From NCBI GenBank assembly GCA_029224185.1, contig CM055196.1, positions 7,901,589 to 7,965,588 of the forward strand: 64,000 nt of DNA, read 5' to 3'. Both the position numbers and the translations under genes were made by a program. Below the pieces are notes generated by a model, which saw only the letters and a program-made list of their open reading frames with translations, was not told where the DNA came from and made no database searches. Positions 12,827-26,500 of this stretch are shown in pieces (within the stretch, counting starts at the first letter, position 1; every line of letters begins with the position of its first letter). The stretch is from Karalla daura. Taxonomy: Eukaryota > Chordata > Actinopteri > Chaetodontiformes > Leiognathidae.

Positions 12827-15800
12827 ATTCTTTCTGTCTTTTATTGGTTAAGTAAAAGAGGGGTTTTGGGAGGGTTTTAGGCAGTTGATATCTATATAGT
12901 ATACTGGATATTTACCAGTGTGTTGAGTGTCAGTCAGACATACTTTGTAGAAGTCATATTGGAGATATGTACTGACATGTAAAAAAATATATATCTTTAC
13001 AACAACTTAACAGCAACTTTTATTTGTTCAACTGTCTGTCTATAAACAAGAAAAAGAAAAATAGTAAATTCTTAATTTTGGTAGGAATCCTTTCCCCTCT
13101 TTTCAATAGTGCCTTTGTAAATCCAGACATTGCCAAATATATAGTGTCTGAGATATGTCCTGAATCGTGATATAATCTAAATATATTATATGCACAAGGA
13201 GATGTATATACTATATTTACACACCAGCTGCAGTGCAGTGTGTACACAACAACTGGCCTGATGCTTCTGATAATGCTAAGGAGGAATGAAAGCGACATCT
13301 CTGGCCTAGAAAGTTCCTTTAGTACTTCAGCTTGAGCTGCTCCGACCCGGTTTGAAGCTGTTTTTTCCTCTGACAAACACTTTTGCAGTGATGAGGAACT
13401 ATTTGTGTATGCGGTAGTGATTGCAAAATGCGAGCTCTCGCCTGGTTGGCTGAGTCTCCTGTCTGACAGGTTCTTCGCACATCTGTTGCTGGTTTCATCT
13501 AGTGTTTTTTTCTTTTTGCCTTCAGGTGAGTTCCTCTGCCTTCCTGATGTCCCTGGTTTGTGATTGCAGCTACTGGAATTTCCGTGACTGTCTTACTTTC
13601 GTCTCTGCCTCTGGTCTTTTGAAATAGTTGCCCACAACCCCACCTCCCTCCTTGGTGACTTGTTCGATTTTCTGGAGAAAGCGTCTGCTATCAAAGTGTC
13701 ACTAGTGACTAACTGGTCCCACTAGTCACCAGCTTTGTGCTTTTTCCCCAGAATCCCCTGTGGCCTCTGTGTAGTAGTATAACTCACAGGCCATTATTCA
13801 GAGTTTTGGGTGAGATGTCTGCACAGGCTCCCATACGCAGTCATGGTCATGGTCATGATGCAGCATTTCCCTGCAGTCTAGCCTGACCTGTCTGATCAGT
13901 CTTATGCTCTCTCCATCACATACAGTACTACAGCATAGTACTACTCAGCATATTGATTTTGTCATGCAGCATGTTCTGGCCCATTTCCACCATGTAACTG
14001 CATTTGAGGTTTTACCTTTACTATGACTAATATAAAGTAATATACTTGGTTTTCAATTAAATTCACAGATTTTGTCACATTTTCATTCCATTTACTTTAC
14101 AACAGTTATACTTATATGTGGGATTTCATGAAGAGGAGTGAAAAATATTTGAGGAATATTGAAATCACATTTCTAAACAAATAAAAATGTAACTTCCTGA
14201 TGTAGTTTTGTTTGTAACTACTCTTTCTTTTGAGTGAATTTGGTTGTTATCGTGGCCTCTCCTGTGCAGTTAGCTATGCATTTGCAGCTCTAGCCTTTAT
14301 ATGAACTGTCCAGGAGATGGCAGGCAAGGACCACAATGATCGCCACTCTTCCCTTTCCGTCAGCAGAAATCTTGACCCTGTTTTGCAAAACAGATAACAA
14401 CTTTCAAGGAGTGCATCCATTCAAAATTTAATCCATTGAATTGCATTTCCTACATTATCCACCTCTGGATGTTCTCATAGAGACCTGTGTGCACTTCAGA
14501 AACAAAAGGGGAATTCTTTTGATGCGTGGCTCTGCCCATAGGTAAATATAATTTATCACATTGTAGAAGGTCCACAGCATTGTAGTAGTATCAAATGCAA
14601 ACAATACAGCTCGTTTGCAATTCTTATCTTTTCTGCAACTGTACCAGTGACAGGTCCCAGGCTCTGCCCTGGTTGCATGGTGACATTTACACTGATCATC
14701 ACCTGCAGTAATTCACAGGAGGAATTCTGATAATTGAAAGAGAGATCAAAGATTCCAGATTGTACAGAGGCACAAAAAGTGCTCAACAAACAAAATGTAG
14801 TAAACAAGATGTAAAACATCATTGTGAGAGGACACCACATATAGTGAAACAATATCGTGAACAATTATTTCTGAATTTTGAGAGCATAAATGAGAGCATA
14901 AGAGCATAAATACTTTTCCCTTCATTGACAGTCATTCTGAGATCGGTTACAGTGTACAACAACAACAACAACAACAACAAAAGTATATTCAAGGCCCAAG
15001 AAGCAAGTGAACTTTATTTAACGTCAACATTTTTGTTTAAGTTTATCATTTAAAATTTTAAGCCTAAATTAAATCTAATAAAATATCCAATAAAACAACG
15101 TTTTGGATGTCCATCTTCTCTCAAAGTGGAGCTTTGTGGATCAAGCATTATGGGATGTTGCAGAATAGACTTTATGAAAGTCTAACACAGACAGACGGAC
15201 ACACACAGTCTCAAATTGTGTCAGATGTGAGTCCAGTTTGGAATGAGCTTTGAGCTGGCTTCAGTGCTGCTTGCTCCTTGTCTGGCAGCGTCTGCACACA
15301 GCACACCAGCTCTGGAGGGTCTCCATCTCTAACTGTTTCTCTTTCCTGGTCCAGAAGTAAGAACGGCATACGTCAGAGGCTGGGGGCGGGGCTACTGAGA
15401 CCAACAAGAAGCTGCGTACGTGATAAACATCTACATTCAGTTCACTATGTATTTTTTATCAATTTGTTAACCAGTGCACCGTTTGTTTCATTTTGCCGGA
15501 AAGACCTCCAATAATGACTCTATGAATGTGTTTTACCAATCAACTGTAGCCACTCTGATCAAACAGAACCAGAAACTGACATGATCACACACAAAATCTC
15601 CACGATAAACACAGATGGCAAACCACAATGCAGTACAATGACTGAAACAACCACAACAAATGAAGAATGTGTTTCTTTCTTTCTCTGATTTTAGAGAATG
15701 CAGCTTTGAAACTTACCATTACAGGTTCATGTGTCTCATCTTCCCAAAACTATCAGAAAACCTTATTCTAAAACAGACCTCTGTTCAGTTATGAGACCTC

Positions 15801-16284
15801 TTCCTGATATGTTTGAGCATTATTTGGGTCTCTGCTTATTGTAGACGCGCACTTCGGGATTTGTTTAGTCATCAGCTGAGTGCCACACACAAGATTAATT
15901 CAGAACACATGACCGCTAAGAATGAGGCAACAGAGGTGTTGATATAAGGCTTTTCATGGCAAGCCCTGACACACAAAGGTTAAACATATGCTCTGTTGTT
16001 CCTGAAACCAAAAGTTGTGGTCTCCTAATGATTAAGATGAGGATGTAAACTCTGATTAAAAAACGTATATATCTGTTCAGGCGGATGAAACTTCTTTTAT
16101 TAATTCTGTGCACTTCTGTCCTTGTACTTACAGGTCTATGGAAGTTAAAGAAAATGACCTTTGAACTGTATGGATCTGATGCACACATTAAGCTGGAGAG
16201 GCTCCCAGACAGTGTCAGAAGAGGGGTGTAGAGATGTCACCTTGTCTCATTTCTCTGTTAACTGTATATAATTAATGCTCTGGG

Positions 16285-16285
<1 letters not shown>
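12827..16285. other. AT-rich non-coding block
   Basis: Mostly unique AT-rich sequence with an (AAC)n tract near 14958-14981. Apart from the weak candidate at 14703-14822 no coding signal was seen. Confidence 0.5.
14703..14822 (-). other. Weak candidate first exon with signal-peptide-like N-terminus
   Basis: An ATG at 14820-14822 (minus strand) opens a 40-codon frame, MMFYILFTTFCLLSTFCASV then QSGIFDLSFNYQNSSCELLQ. It resembles a signal peptide with cleavage near VQS. It ends at CAG followed by donor-like GTGATG; read through, the frame stops at 14556. No partner exon or family was recognised. Confidence 0.18.

Positions 16286-16319
<34 letters not shown>
16286..16319. repeat. (GT)n microsatellite
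   Basis: About 17 GT units. Confidence 0.95.
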
Positions 16320-16321
<2 letters not shown>

Positions 16322-16670
16322 GACCAGGTCAGTATATAATTAATGTTCGGATATAGATAAAACTACAGCCTGCCTATAATTACTACATAATGCAGGTCCT
16401 ATACATGTCAAGATGTGTCCTATGCACACACCGGGATGCTATTTCTTGTCCCTATCTGATGATGTCACGATGGCATTACATTGATGACAAGGGGCAGAGC
16501 TGATGACAGCTGAGGACGTGCACAGAGCAAAGTGGGACATGATGAAAAGGAAAAGATGATGAAAAGGGAAGGACTGAGAAAGAAAAGGGGTGGAGAAATG
16601 CAGCAGGACATGATTAGTGTATAATCACTGTACACTAATACAACTGTGTGTATATGTGAGTATGAGTGTA

Positions 16671-16674
<4 letters not shown>

Positions 16675-16735
<61 letters not shown>
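16675..16735. repeat. Compound (GT)n(GA)n microsatellite
   Basis: GT to about 16714, then GA to 16734. Confidence 0.95.
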
Positions 16736-16736
<1 letters not shown>

Positions 16737-17224
16737 CTGAGGTGTCAAAATGTTCCCCCATGTGTATCATTAATGTGGTTACAATTACTAATTACTCTCT
16801 ACTTGGTCTGAACATGTATTAGGACCATAAGCTTGTCCACTTGCACAGTCTCAGATTCTATGTGCTGAACGACTTTATGTGTATAAGAGTGGCATTTGTT
16901 CAATCAGAATCACAATCTGTTTTATTTTTGTTTAAGCCACTGAATTGTGGTCACAGAATGAATAATTTTACTAGGTAGGATTTTTTCCTATGTGAAACAT
17001 TCATTCAAGCTTTATGGAAACAAGTAAAATCTTCATTGATGTCAGTCGCCACCAAGTTGGGTTTGTTTGAAATAAATTATTGCTGTAATTAGAAAAACTA
17101 TCAGAAAATATGTGAGGGAGGGTGGCCTGCAATTGGGTCAGCTTGTAGGACCAGAATCATCACATATTCTAAGTACACTGAGAGGCCCTCACAGGTGTAA
17201 TTTTGTAATGACAACCTTGAGAGT

Positions 17225-17492
17225 GGGTGTGGTCCATAAAGATGTTGCATCATGAAAAAAAAGCTTCCCCGTTAAGACTGAAGGCGAGTCCTTCTAATAA
17301 AACCATTTTCCTATATAAATCCATCTCAGACTGGAGGGTGGCCTCTATTGTGTAATGAAAAGCCTGAGCATCTTCAGAGGCAATTACACTGTAACATCTT
17401 ATCAGCTGTCTGCTGGAACGCCACATCTTGACTGCAGAGCGATGAACCTTTTCAAAAGCCTGAAATGACCAAACCAAAGTGTGTCCTACCAC
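17225..17492 (-). other. Open frame or conserved-element candidate
   Basis: A minus-strand open frame follows acceptor-like GGTCATTTCAG at about 17464 and reads FEKVHRSAVKMWRSSRQLIR then CYSVIASEDAQAFHYTIEAT. The sequence is non-repetitive. It could be a conserved non-coding element rather than an exon, since no good donor follows. Confidence 0.2.
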
Positions 17493-17655
17493 CTAGCCTC
17501 TTTAGTTACTGTTGCTAGGTAATAAACATGCCTTTTTTAATCTTTTTGCTACAAGGAAATTTAGCTAAAAAGAAGATGAGCACAAAGTGACAGCATATGA
17601 TGGAAGGATACATGCACGATGCCAAATAAAATTAGTATGGTATAATAACAAATAA

Positions 17656-18015
17656 ATCCACCCATCCATCCATTCCCTCCATCCATACCATCCATACTTG
17701 ATGTAAATGCTCTGCTGGAGCTTATCTGCGGTGCCTACCTTTCAACTAATTTTCTACTATACCACCTACAACAATCAAACCAGCTTCAGTGCTTTGTACC
17801 TCAACAGTGTCCCAGGGGTCTGCTAGAGCCTCTCATCAGGGCACAGGAAGGAGTGAAGCAGAGGAACACATCACTGGACAGGTCAGCAGTGCATTACTGG
17901 GCAACACTCGCTCTCTCTCAGACCTGTGGCATGATTTTGATTTGTGGCAGGAAACCAGAGTACCTGGAGGGAACCCGCACAGGCACAGGGATAACATGCA
18001 TACTCCCCCTGGTCT
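17656..18015 (+). mobile_element. Degenerate dispersed fish SINE-like repeat
   Basis: The segment opens with CCATCCATCCATTCC-type repeats. It then carries GGTCAGCAGTGCATTACTGG and GGCAGGAAACCAGAGTACCT, and ends GAACCCGCACAGGCACAGGG before AACATGCA. This order (CATCC repeat, box around CAGTCCATCACAGGGC, then the GGAGGAAACC box) is that of a very common fish repeat recalled from general knowledge. Confidence 0.65.
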
Positions 18016-18493
18016 GACCAGGAGTCAACCTATGACCGTCATGTCATCCTCAAGTCATCCCATATCATCCAAAGTCCTCTCTTGTCTTCATCTTGTCTCA
18101 TTTTCTTTCATAGTTCGATACACAAGAATATTGCATTACTGCTTTGGAATTAGTTTATGTTGCAACTTTTGTGTGAATTAAAAGTTGCCGTCTGTCAAAT
18201 TGTGATTTGTATATAATAAGAAATTTGCTCAAGGCCTGTAATGTAGCATCAGGAAAAAAAAGCTGTTTTAAGCATAAAAAGTTTCGGAAAACATATCTGA
18301 GTTACCAATTATTCGACCCATCCAATCTTTGTATGACATCGGCATGAACACAAGAGACGCAGGGACGGCAGTGAGGCGACAAGCTGATGATTAAAGTTTT
18401 CACTTTCCACATCGCTGGAGGTAAGGACTCATTTAGCTTCACCCCGTCTCAGACTCCTTCTGAAACCCCTCAAGCTAGAGGCTTCTCTCACTC

Positions 18494-18800
18494 ACTCAGT
18501 CAGTCACTCAGTCAGTCAGTCAGTCAGTCAGTCAGTCAGTCAGTCAGTCAGTCAGTCAGTCAGTCACTCACTCACTCACTCACTCACTCACTCACTCACT
18601 CACTCAGTTAGTCACTCAGTCACTCACTCATTCACTTGCTAGCTCAATCACTCTCTCACTCACAGTTACTCAATCACTCAGTCACTCAGTCACTCAGTCA
18701 CTCAGTCACTCAGTCACTCAGTCACTCAGTCACTCAAGTCACTCAGTCACTCAGTCACTTGCTCACTCACTCAGTCACTCGCTCACTCACTCACCCAGTC
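18494..18800. repeat. (TCAG)n/(TCAC)n array with higher-order structure
   Basis: Pure TCAG units (about 18510-18565) give way to pure TCAC units (18565-18605). After a degenerate spacer, an alternating 8-bp TCAGTCAC unit repeats at about 18660-18760. Confidence 0.95.
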
Positions 18801-19144
18801 ACTGGCTGACAGAGTGACTGAAGTGTTGTGCAGAATGCCCTCATCGCGCTGCCTCTGCCACCGTCTCTGCCGTCAGCCGTATTGATTGTGTGTTGAGGGT
18901 TTTTACCCTGTGATTTCTGCTCATTATTTTGACCGCACATTGTTCTTCAGACAGCGATCTGATTACAGCATTTGTCTGCACTCCGCCTCGCAACAAAGTG
19001 CTTCAAAACACCTTTTCATCTCCAAGAAAAGCTCCTCTCCGCCCCCGGCAAATAAACACATTTATTGACAGTGTAATCACTCAGGGCTTGGAGTCTGCCG
19101 CACACACAAAGACTCTCTCCCTCTCTGCCGCTCTCTCTCTCTCT

Positions 19145-19146
<2 letters not shown>

Positions 19147-19221
<75 letters not shown>
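19147..19221. repeat. (CA)n microsatellite
   Basis: About 37 CA units preceded by a CT-rich tract; a second CA tract lies at 19376-19442. Confidence 0.96.
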
Positions 19222-19222
<1 letters not shown>

Positions 19223-19379
19223 GTTATACTGCGTGTGGGAAAGGTTCAGAGGTCAACTCAGAGTCATAAGGTCTATGATTGGATGTTTATAGAAGTAGTG
19301 GGCGTCACAAGTTGTCACCCCGCTAAACATCGACCCAAGGAGACACCTTCACTAATGGAAGGATGGAGACAGACGCGCA

Positions 19380-19428
<49 letters not shown>

Positions 19429-20579
19429 ACGCACACATACACAGACAGCACACAGACTGGCAGAGAGCAGAGATGGAGACAGACAGATAATACATAGAGT
19501 GACTGACAGCAGAGGGATGGAGATGCATTCACATGCTGTTGTACACTCTGAGCTTCATTTGGAGGGTAAGGTAAATACATGTTAAGAGTATAAAAACCTT
19601 GAAATCCTTGATTGAACTAATCGATAAAGTGACTTAATGCCCTGATAGCATTGTACTGTAGCTGTGGGAGTTTGTATTTTCCTAAAAAAACGTGCATCAA
19701 GATCAACTGCAGGCCCTGGAATATGCCCTGCAACGGACTGGTGACACAAAGTGCTTAAGCTAGTTTGATTGTTGTAAGTTTAATATATCAGGTGATTCCT
19801 AGGTGACATCTTCATCAGCTTTACAGCTTTAAACTGTTTATCCTCTATAGTTTTGAAAGAGACCCAACAGACAGAGCCATGGCGCTCATGAGTCAGTTTG
19901 ATCAAGCTCATGGAAATGCTGTCTAGAGCCAGTTTAGTTGGTTTCCAAGTAGAGCAAATAAAAAAAAGATAAAATCAATATATTCTCCTAAATCAGACAT
20001 GAAGCAGAAATGAAAACCAGCTACAGATACCATTCAGCAAACATGATGTTAGAGGGCTCAGGCTGAATGAAATGCAGTGATCCAAGTACTGTACAAGGAA
20101 TACATGTATAAGGAATACAGATAATTCAGTGCTGAGATTAACATGCATTTTGTGTTTAGGGTTAAGGAAGGGTTTAATGTTTACAGACTCCTCCAGGACT
20201 GTGTCCAGCCTGCATGAAATCAGAAGCAGACCTCCGATTTTAAAAGAGCACATAGCCTCAGTCTATCATATTCCCCTGTTGTGCTATTTTTAGGGAAGTC
20301 ATCATGTTTCTCAGATTTCAGCAGTTGAACTGAATGTGTCATTGCAGCATTAAGATCACTGATGGTCAGAGTCATAATTTTGCCAAGATTCAAGGGAATG
20401 TCATGTCAGGAACAACATGGGGATTCAACACGGTCTTCCCTGGGACTCAAAACTAGAGATGATAGCAGAGACAGAGAGAAAGAGACTATCAGAGTGATTT
20501 GGAAACAAATAAAAAAATTCACTGTTGATGAAAAAGCGAAGCTGCTGGACAATGACTGATCACTGCTGTAAATGTGTGA

Positions 20580-20597
20580 CGATGATGATGATGACGA

Positions 20598-20628
<31 letters not shown>

Positions 20629-20650
20629 GATGATGGTGATGATGATGGAG
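20580..20650. repeat. (GAT)n microsatellite
   Basis: Imperfect GAT/GAC/GGT triplet run. Confidence 0.93.
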
Positions 20651-21189
20651 ACGGGGAATTAGTTTTCGATTAGCCACAGTGTCAGGTCATGGTGTCACGT
20701 CCCACCTTTCTGTCTGTGTGACTGATCAATACCAACATCACACACACTATTAGCAACTCTCGCTCCGCTTTCTTTCTCCCTCTCTCTCTGTCAGACACAC
20801 AATTATCAGCCCTCCACCCCCCCCCCCATCACTCCATCTACCACTCCCTCCTGTCCGTCCCGATTCTTCACTTTTCTATCACTATTTTTTCCTCATTTCA
20901 GATCACATCACTTGCCCCTAAGTTTTTGTCCGGTCTCCTTAAGCATTTGTCCTCTCACGACTGTATGTTGTTTTCCTCTCTTTGTTTTTCTAACATCTAC
21001 AAGGAACATTACAAATGACATGTAAAAAAAGTGAAAAAAATGTGTTTTAGAGTTCAGTTCATGATTGTGGTTTGACTCTGATCTGACTTTTACTGCTTAC
21101 TGAGTGACTGTTTTGACATATTAACTCCATAACAGCAAAATAAAGTAATAAATAAACAAGCAAATTGAATAAAATAAAACCTGGAAAAT

Positions 21190-21275
21190 GGTGGGTTTTC
21201 TCTTGGTGTTCCACTTTCCTCCCTCAGTCCAGAAACATCCATGTTTAGGTTGAGTGGACGCTCTATATGACTCCT
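21190..21275 (+). mobile_element. Decayed SINE-like repeat fragment
   Basis: TTCCTCCCTCAGTCCAGAAA followed by CATCCATG and GGTTGAGTGGACGCTCTA matches the same internal box as at 38.9 kb. Confidence 0.45.
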
Positions 21276-21307
21276 AAGTTATCAAGGTGTTAGGATGAAC
21301 GAGAATG

Positions 21308-21340
21308 GTGTGTGTGTGTGTGTGTGTGTGGTGTGTGTGT

Positions 21341-21390
<50 letters not shown>
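21308..21390. repeat. (GT)n microsatellite
   Basis: Nearly perfect GT run with one GG and one TA interruption. Confidence 0.96.
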
Positions 21391-21392
<2 letters not shown>

Positions 21393-22473
21393 ACTGGAGA
21401 AGGACTCCAGGATACACCTTGGTACAAAACAAAACAGTAGGAGAACAGATGGATAAAGCTAGCCTTACATTAAAACTATTCACTGTCACTTCTTGCCTGC
21501 TACAACTACAACTGATCCCAAATATAAATCTATAAAATAATAATAACAATATAATAATAAATAATTGACACTTTCGATCAACTATCAGGCCTGTTTTCAG
21601 GGACAGTCAAAAAGTCTTCTCACAGTGACACACACAGCATCTCATGAGAAAACTGCGAGGACGTGCTCTCACTTCAGTGACTCCATGACATCTCGCCTGG
21701 CGTTGCCCTCAAGCTCCATGAAGAGTAAAATGCTTTTTTTTTTTGTTCTGTCACCGCTGCTGTTCTGCTGACTGTAATGGCACCGGAGCCTCCTGGAGCT
21801 GTTGGTATGTCTTTAAACTTTGAGTCTTATTTGATTGCACGCCTCGGGTTTTACACTCCCCGTCGCTGAAACTTTCTCATCTCTCAAACTCATCTTGTCT
21901 GTGTCACCTGACAGGGATTCACAGGTCACCTAACATCAGAAATGTATGATGCGGCTTGTCACACAGATGACCAGTCATTACAGATGGGGTCATACACACA
22001 GCTTATATTCCTCTATAAGGTGTCTGGTTTCACTGTGTGCTCATTAAACTAAGCAGAGCTGTGGTGAGCTCTGAGGTCTAACGTGTCTGAATCAGATCAG
22101 CGTGACTTAGCTGTGTTTACAGCTCCAACGCTGCTTACCCTCCAAATACAAACCCCCAGACCCGAGCATGAGGAGCGTCCATCAGTCGCTCACTGTGTGT
22201 CAGAGGGACACATCACAGTGGCTCCTAAAATCCGAGGGGGGTCTAAAAGAAATTAAAATGGGTGAAAATAACAGAGACAGAGGCAGAGAGTGTGAGAGTA
22301 AAGAAGGAGAGGAAAAAAAAACCTCATTAGCTAAAAGGCTCCCCCCCTTGCCTCCTGCTGCGGATGTGTGTGTTTGTGTCACTGCATGTGTGTGTGTCCA
22401 CGGGTTTTCATTCAAAAGGACAAAGAGCCTTGTCAAGTCAACATGCAGCCAGTCAAGCAAACAGCACAGGTCA

Positions 22474-22509
<36 letters not shown>

Positions 22510-22686
22510 GCAGAGGCTGCCGTATATGTTTGGACGTGTGTATTGTTTGAGGGCACTGCTTCTGTTTCCAAGTCATTTAACTTTAGATGGTGTTGGGCTG
22601 TCCAGTGATTATCATTCTGCCTGTATTTCAGAGAGAATGATAATAACAGAGGCAGACAGGCAGCCATGGGTAGGTAGGTAAGCAGG

Positions 22687-22841
<155 letters not shown>

Positions 22842-23322
22842 GGAGATAGAGAGAATGATAGCGTGACAAACATTGACGCAAACATTGATAAACAGCCGCT
22901 ACAACTTGAAGAAAAAGCAAAAAGTAAAATAAAAAGTAAAAAGTGATGTAAGTTAATGTCTGCTGACTCCTGAATCCTGGGCTGGCTATTGTGATGCAAT
23001 AGTGTTCATTGTGAAATTAATGTTTTCGTTTATGAATGTATTAATTTATGAATGTATTCAGGAGAGTTGCTGTAAAATATGCATATACACATATGATACA
23101 TGCACACACACACACACACACACACATATAAATATTTACACACACATATATAGCTAGTGTTCAATAAAGAATGAAAGTATTTACAATGACACGCTCGAGT
23201 CAGAAAAGCCTGTTGTTCCTTCAGTGACCAGGAGGTGATAGTATCAGTCCAGCAACCACCCAAGACTCCATGTCTGTAATCTCAAGGGCTTTGTTCTGAA
23301 ATAAAATCAATTACTGATCTAG

Positions 23323-23475
<153 letters not shown>

Positions 23476-23596
23476 ATCTTTTCTTCTTGACAGTGGCTCT
23501 GCTTTTCTCTTTTCTGGGACCTGTCAGGGTGAATATTCAGCTTGGTTACTGAAGCAGACAAATGACACCTTTTAAAGCTGCGAGGTGTGTGCGTGT

Positions 23597-23598
23597 GC

Positions 23599-23659
<61 letters not shown>
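23597..23659. repeat. (GT)n microsatellite
   Basis: About 30 GT units. Confidence 0.95.
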
Positions 23660-23663
<4 letters not shown>

Positions 23664-24046
23664 TGCATGCGTGTCATGGGTATGTGCGGCCACGGTTTCA
23701 TAAAGTGCAAATTCCATTTTTGTAGCGATGGTCTGGAGAGAATATCGTTTACACTTCATTTGCTCTGCATGTGTGTGTGTATGTGAGAAAGAGAGGAAAA
23801 AAAGAAGTGAATGTGTCTATCAATATGTGTGTGCGTGCTAGAGTACTTCTGGCTGTCAGAAAGTTTACCTGTGATCGAAAAACGCTCTCTTCTCTTGTTT
23901 GGTAAGAAATGGTTGCATCACTTGTCTTTGTGAGCACAAATGGAAGAAAACAAAGTGATAATGTAATAAACTTTAGCCTTCAATGTATCAGACAGGCCGA
24001 TAACACTGGTGACAAACAAACTTCACCTTCATTCATCTCTCTCTCT

Positions 24047-24047
24047 C

Positions 24048-24081
<34 letters not shown>

Positions 24082-24106
24082 CACTCACATATACATACAT
24101 ATATAT
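24047..24106. repeat. (TA)n-rich tract
   Basis: TA repeats with ATGTATA and ACATACATA variants, able to fold back. Confidence 0.9.
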
Positions 24107-24249
24107 GCAATATGTGCTTATGTATGTATGCATCTATCAATCCAACCATCTATCCAGCATCCATCTAAGTTATTCAGTTAAAAAGTTAAAATGTAGTATT
24201 ATATAGTGCAATTATTATTGAGTTGAGATGTTCACTCTTTTTTGGGCTC

Positions 24250-24640
24250 TCACGTTAACTTTAATCTTTGCGTCTTTGAGGGAAAAACTTAAATACGGGC
24301 AGCAAATAATGAGAAGTGCATTTTGTGACACTGCGGCGACTTAAAATAGACGAGTGAAATGGACACTGTATGGTTTCTGATCCACTTGGCAGAACAAATT
24401 GATTAAATGTCAAATCGACATTTCTCCACAGCTCCGCTGCCTGTGTCATTATGATGTGAAGGCGGGTCATCTACTCGCAGTAACAATATTGAAGTCAGAT
24501 GAGTAATTAGAAAGTTGGACACAAACTTTTATTTGCTGCAGCTCCGATGTGAGACACATCAGTAATTAGAGAGACACTTTGATGCCACTTCACTGAGCAC
24601 AGTGATGAGACAACCAAGCAGAAAATTGCCAGTCGCAAGA
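24250..24640. promoter_or_regulatory. Enhancer-like non-coding block (candidate)
   Basis: Unique, repeat-free sequence with several homeodomain-type cores (AATTGATTAAAT, AGTAATTAGAAAG, AGTAATTAGAGAG) and TTAACTTTAATCTTTG. It lacks any protein frame. Sequence style only; conservation is untested. Confidence 0.3.
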
Positions 24641-25609
24641 GCAAGATGCAATAATCTGCTGGTTGACAAGTGCTTCATTAGTTGGTTTGTAGTCCGACAG
24701 TCATTTGAAAGGCAGCGAGATGTCGACGCTCGCAGGACGAGGCCTCGAAATTCCTGAGCAGCACACCCCAGTGATAATTTGCAGTTTGGTTTGGGGTAAA
24801 TGTTGTGGTGAGTTTTGTTACAAATTACACCAACAGTGCAGTTGGATTAGTCATGGGATTAGTCAGATGGAGTCATCTCGGTTTAATCAATGTTCACAAC
24901 AAAACTGATGCATAGATCTGAGGTGAGTTGTGAAAACAAAACAGAAACTTTGAATCTGATCTCTACTTTGATCTCTTCTTCAATATCAAATCTTGACATC
25001 TGCGTACTGTACAATCTTGTGCTGGAATGTCATATTTTATGCACTGGAGTTTGACCAGGCTACATTATTGTCCTCTCAAGCACAGCAAGGCTTATACATG
25101 AAATACAACATAGACAGCAAATAACTGAGACATGAGTTTAAGAACAAAATTTAACACTGAAACAGGACTATAAATAAAAATCAGGACATAAATGAGTGAA
25201 ACTGTTCACTGTTCATCTGCCAAACACCATGAGGTGTTTCTGTCTTTGGCCTCTAAACTTGGTGGGAGGTTCCCTAGCTGCGTGTGCCAATCTCACCTGT
25301 TGACTCCTCTCATCCTCTCACACTGTTGGTGACGTGGTGACTGCTTCTGCGGGTCTTCTGTCAGAATCTCCTCAAAGGGGGCGTGGAAACCCCGGACCAG
25401 TCTTGGAGCTGAGCATATTTCCATCCACCATATAATCCATGGGAACAGAGAGGGGATGTGAGGATCATCCACATCCCTCAGAAATATCCTCCACCAGGCC
25501 CTGGATTAACTTTATATAGCAAAGCTCACTTCTGCCTCTCTCTCTCCCTCTCTCTCTCCTCTTTCCTTCACAGTCCAGACACACTTGACTAGGCCTGAAC
25601 GTCAACATT

Positions 25610-25611
<2 letters not shown>

Positions 25612-25660
<49 letters not shown>
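25612..25660. repeat. (GT)n microsatellite
   Basis: About 24 GT units. Confidence 0.95.
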
Positions 25661-25922
25661 CGCGTGTGTTCACTGGTGTTCATATATTCACATTTATCAC
25701 AGCTGATTTGGAGTTAGTCTAGTTGAAAATGCCTGGCAGCTACAGTTGCTCCCTCTCTTTAATGTGTTCATACACTCCTGTACATTTCACTGTGTACACT
25801 GATTATACACGACATACAAATATGTATCTGACCTGTCAGGACTTCTGCTTGTACACGTGTAATAATGTTTTAGGATTAAATGTGTACAAACCTTACCTCC
25901 ACATCACAGCCAATTAGCCATT

Positions 25923-26150
25923 CAGCCATCCATTATTTCACCCACTTTGTACTTTAAGGGTGGAGGCTATCTTCACACACAGGGAATACACTCCAGACAT
26001 GTCACCAGTCCAATACAGGAAGCACACACTCCCACACCAGTCACTCTCATTCAGTCTTTCTTTCAGTTTTTTTGGACTGCGGGAGGAAACTGCAGTTCTT
26101 GTCAAAACCCATGCAGACGCCGAAACCCAATCACCACAGATGCAATCATC
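25923..26150 (+). mobile_element. Degenerate dispersed fish SINE-like repeat
   Basis: It begins CCATCCATT and includes GTCACCAGTCCAATACAGG, TTTTTGGACTGCGGGAGGAA and CCCATGCAGACGC. This is the same element type as at 17.7 kb, diverged. Confidence 0.65.
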
Positions 26151-26439
26151 CTCCATGAAATCGGCGCTTGCTTTTCAATTAAAACTGTTTTCACGGAGTA
26201 GTTAAGTTTTCAAGTTGTTTCTTTTTGTTTGAGGTTCTTTGAACTTCAGCTCCATTTGAATTCACACACACCTACAATTAATACAGGGTATGCTTCAACA
26301 CACACACACTTAGAATTAATTCACTGCATGCATGAACACATACACATGCCCCACATTTATGCTTCAGCACACACACTGACACATTTAGCGGAGAACACAC
26401 TCGCGCCTATGCACACAAAAAGACAAACACACACACATA

Positions 26440-26445
<6 letters not shown>

Positions 26446-26499
<54 letters not shown>
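26446..26499. repeat. (CA)n microsatellite
   Basis: About 25 CA units within a wider AC-rich region from about 26265. Confidence 0.95.

Positions 26500-26500
<1 letters not shown>

Noticed and set aside
18494..18800. CRISPR-like array
   Set aside because: Units are 4-8 bp with no spacers, so it is a simple tandem repeat in a vertebrate genome.
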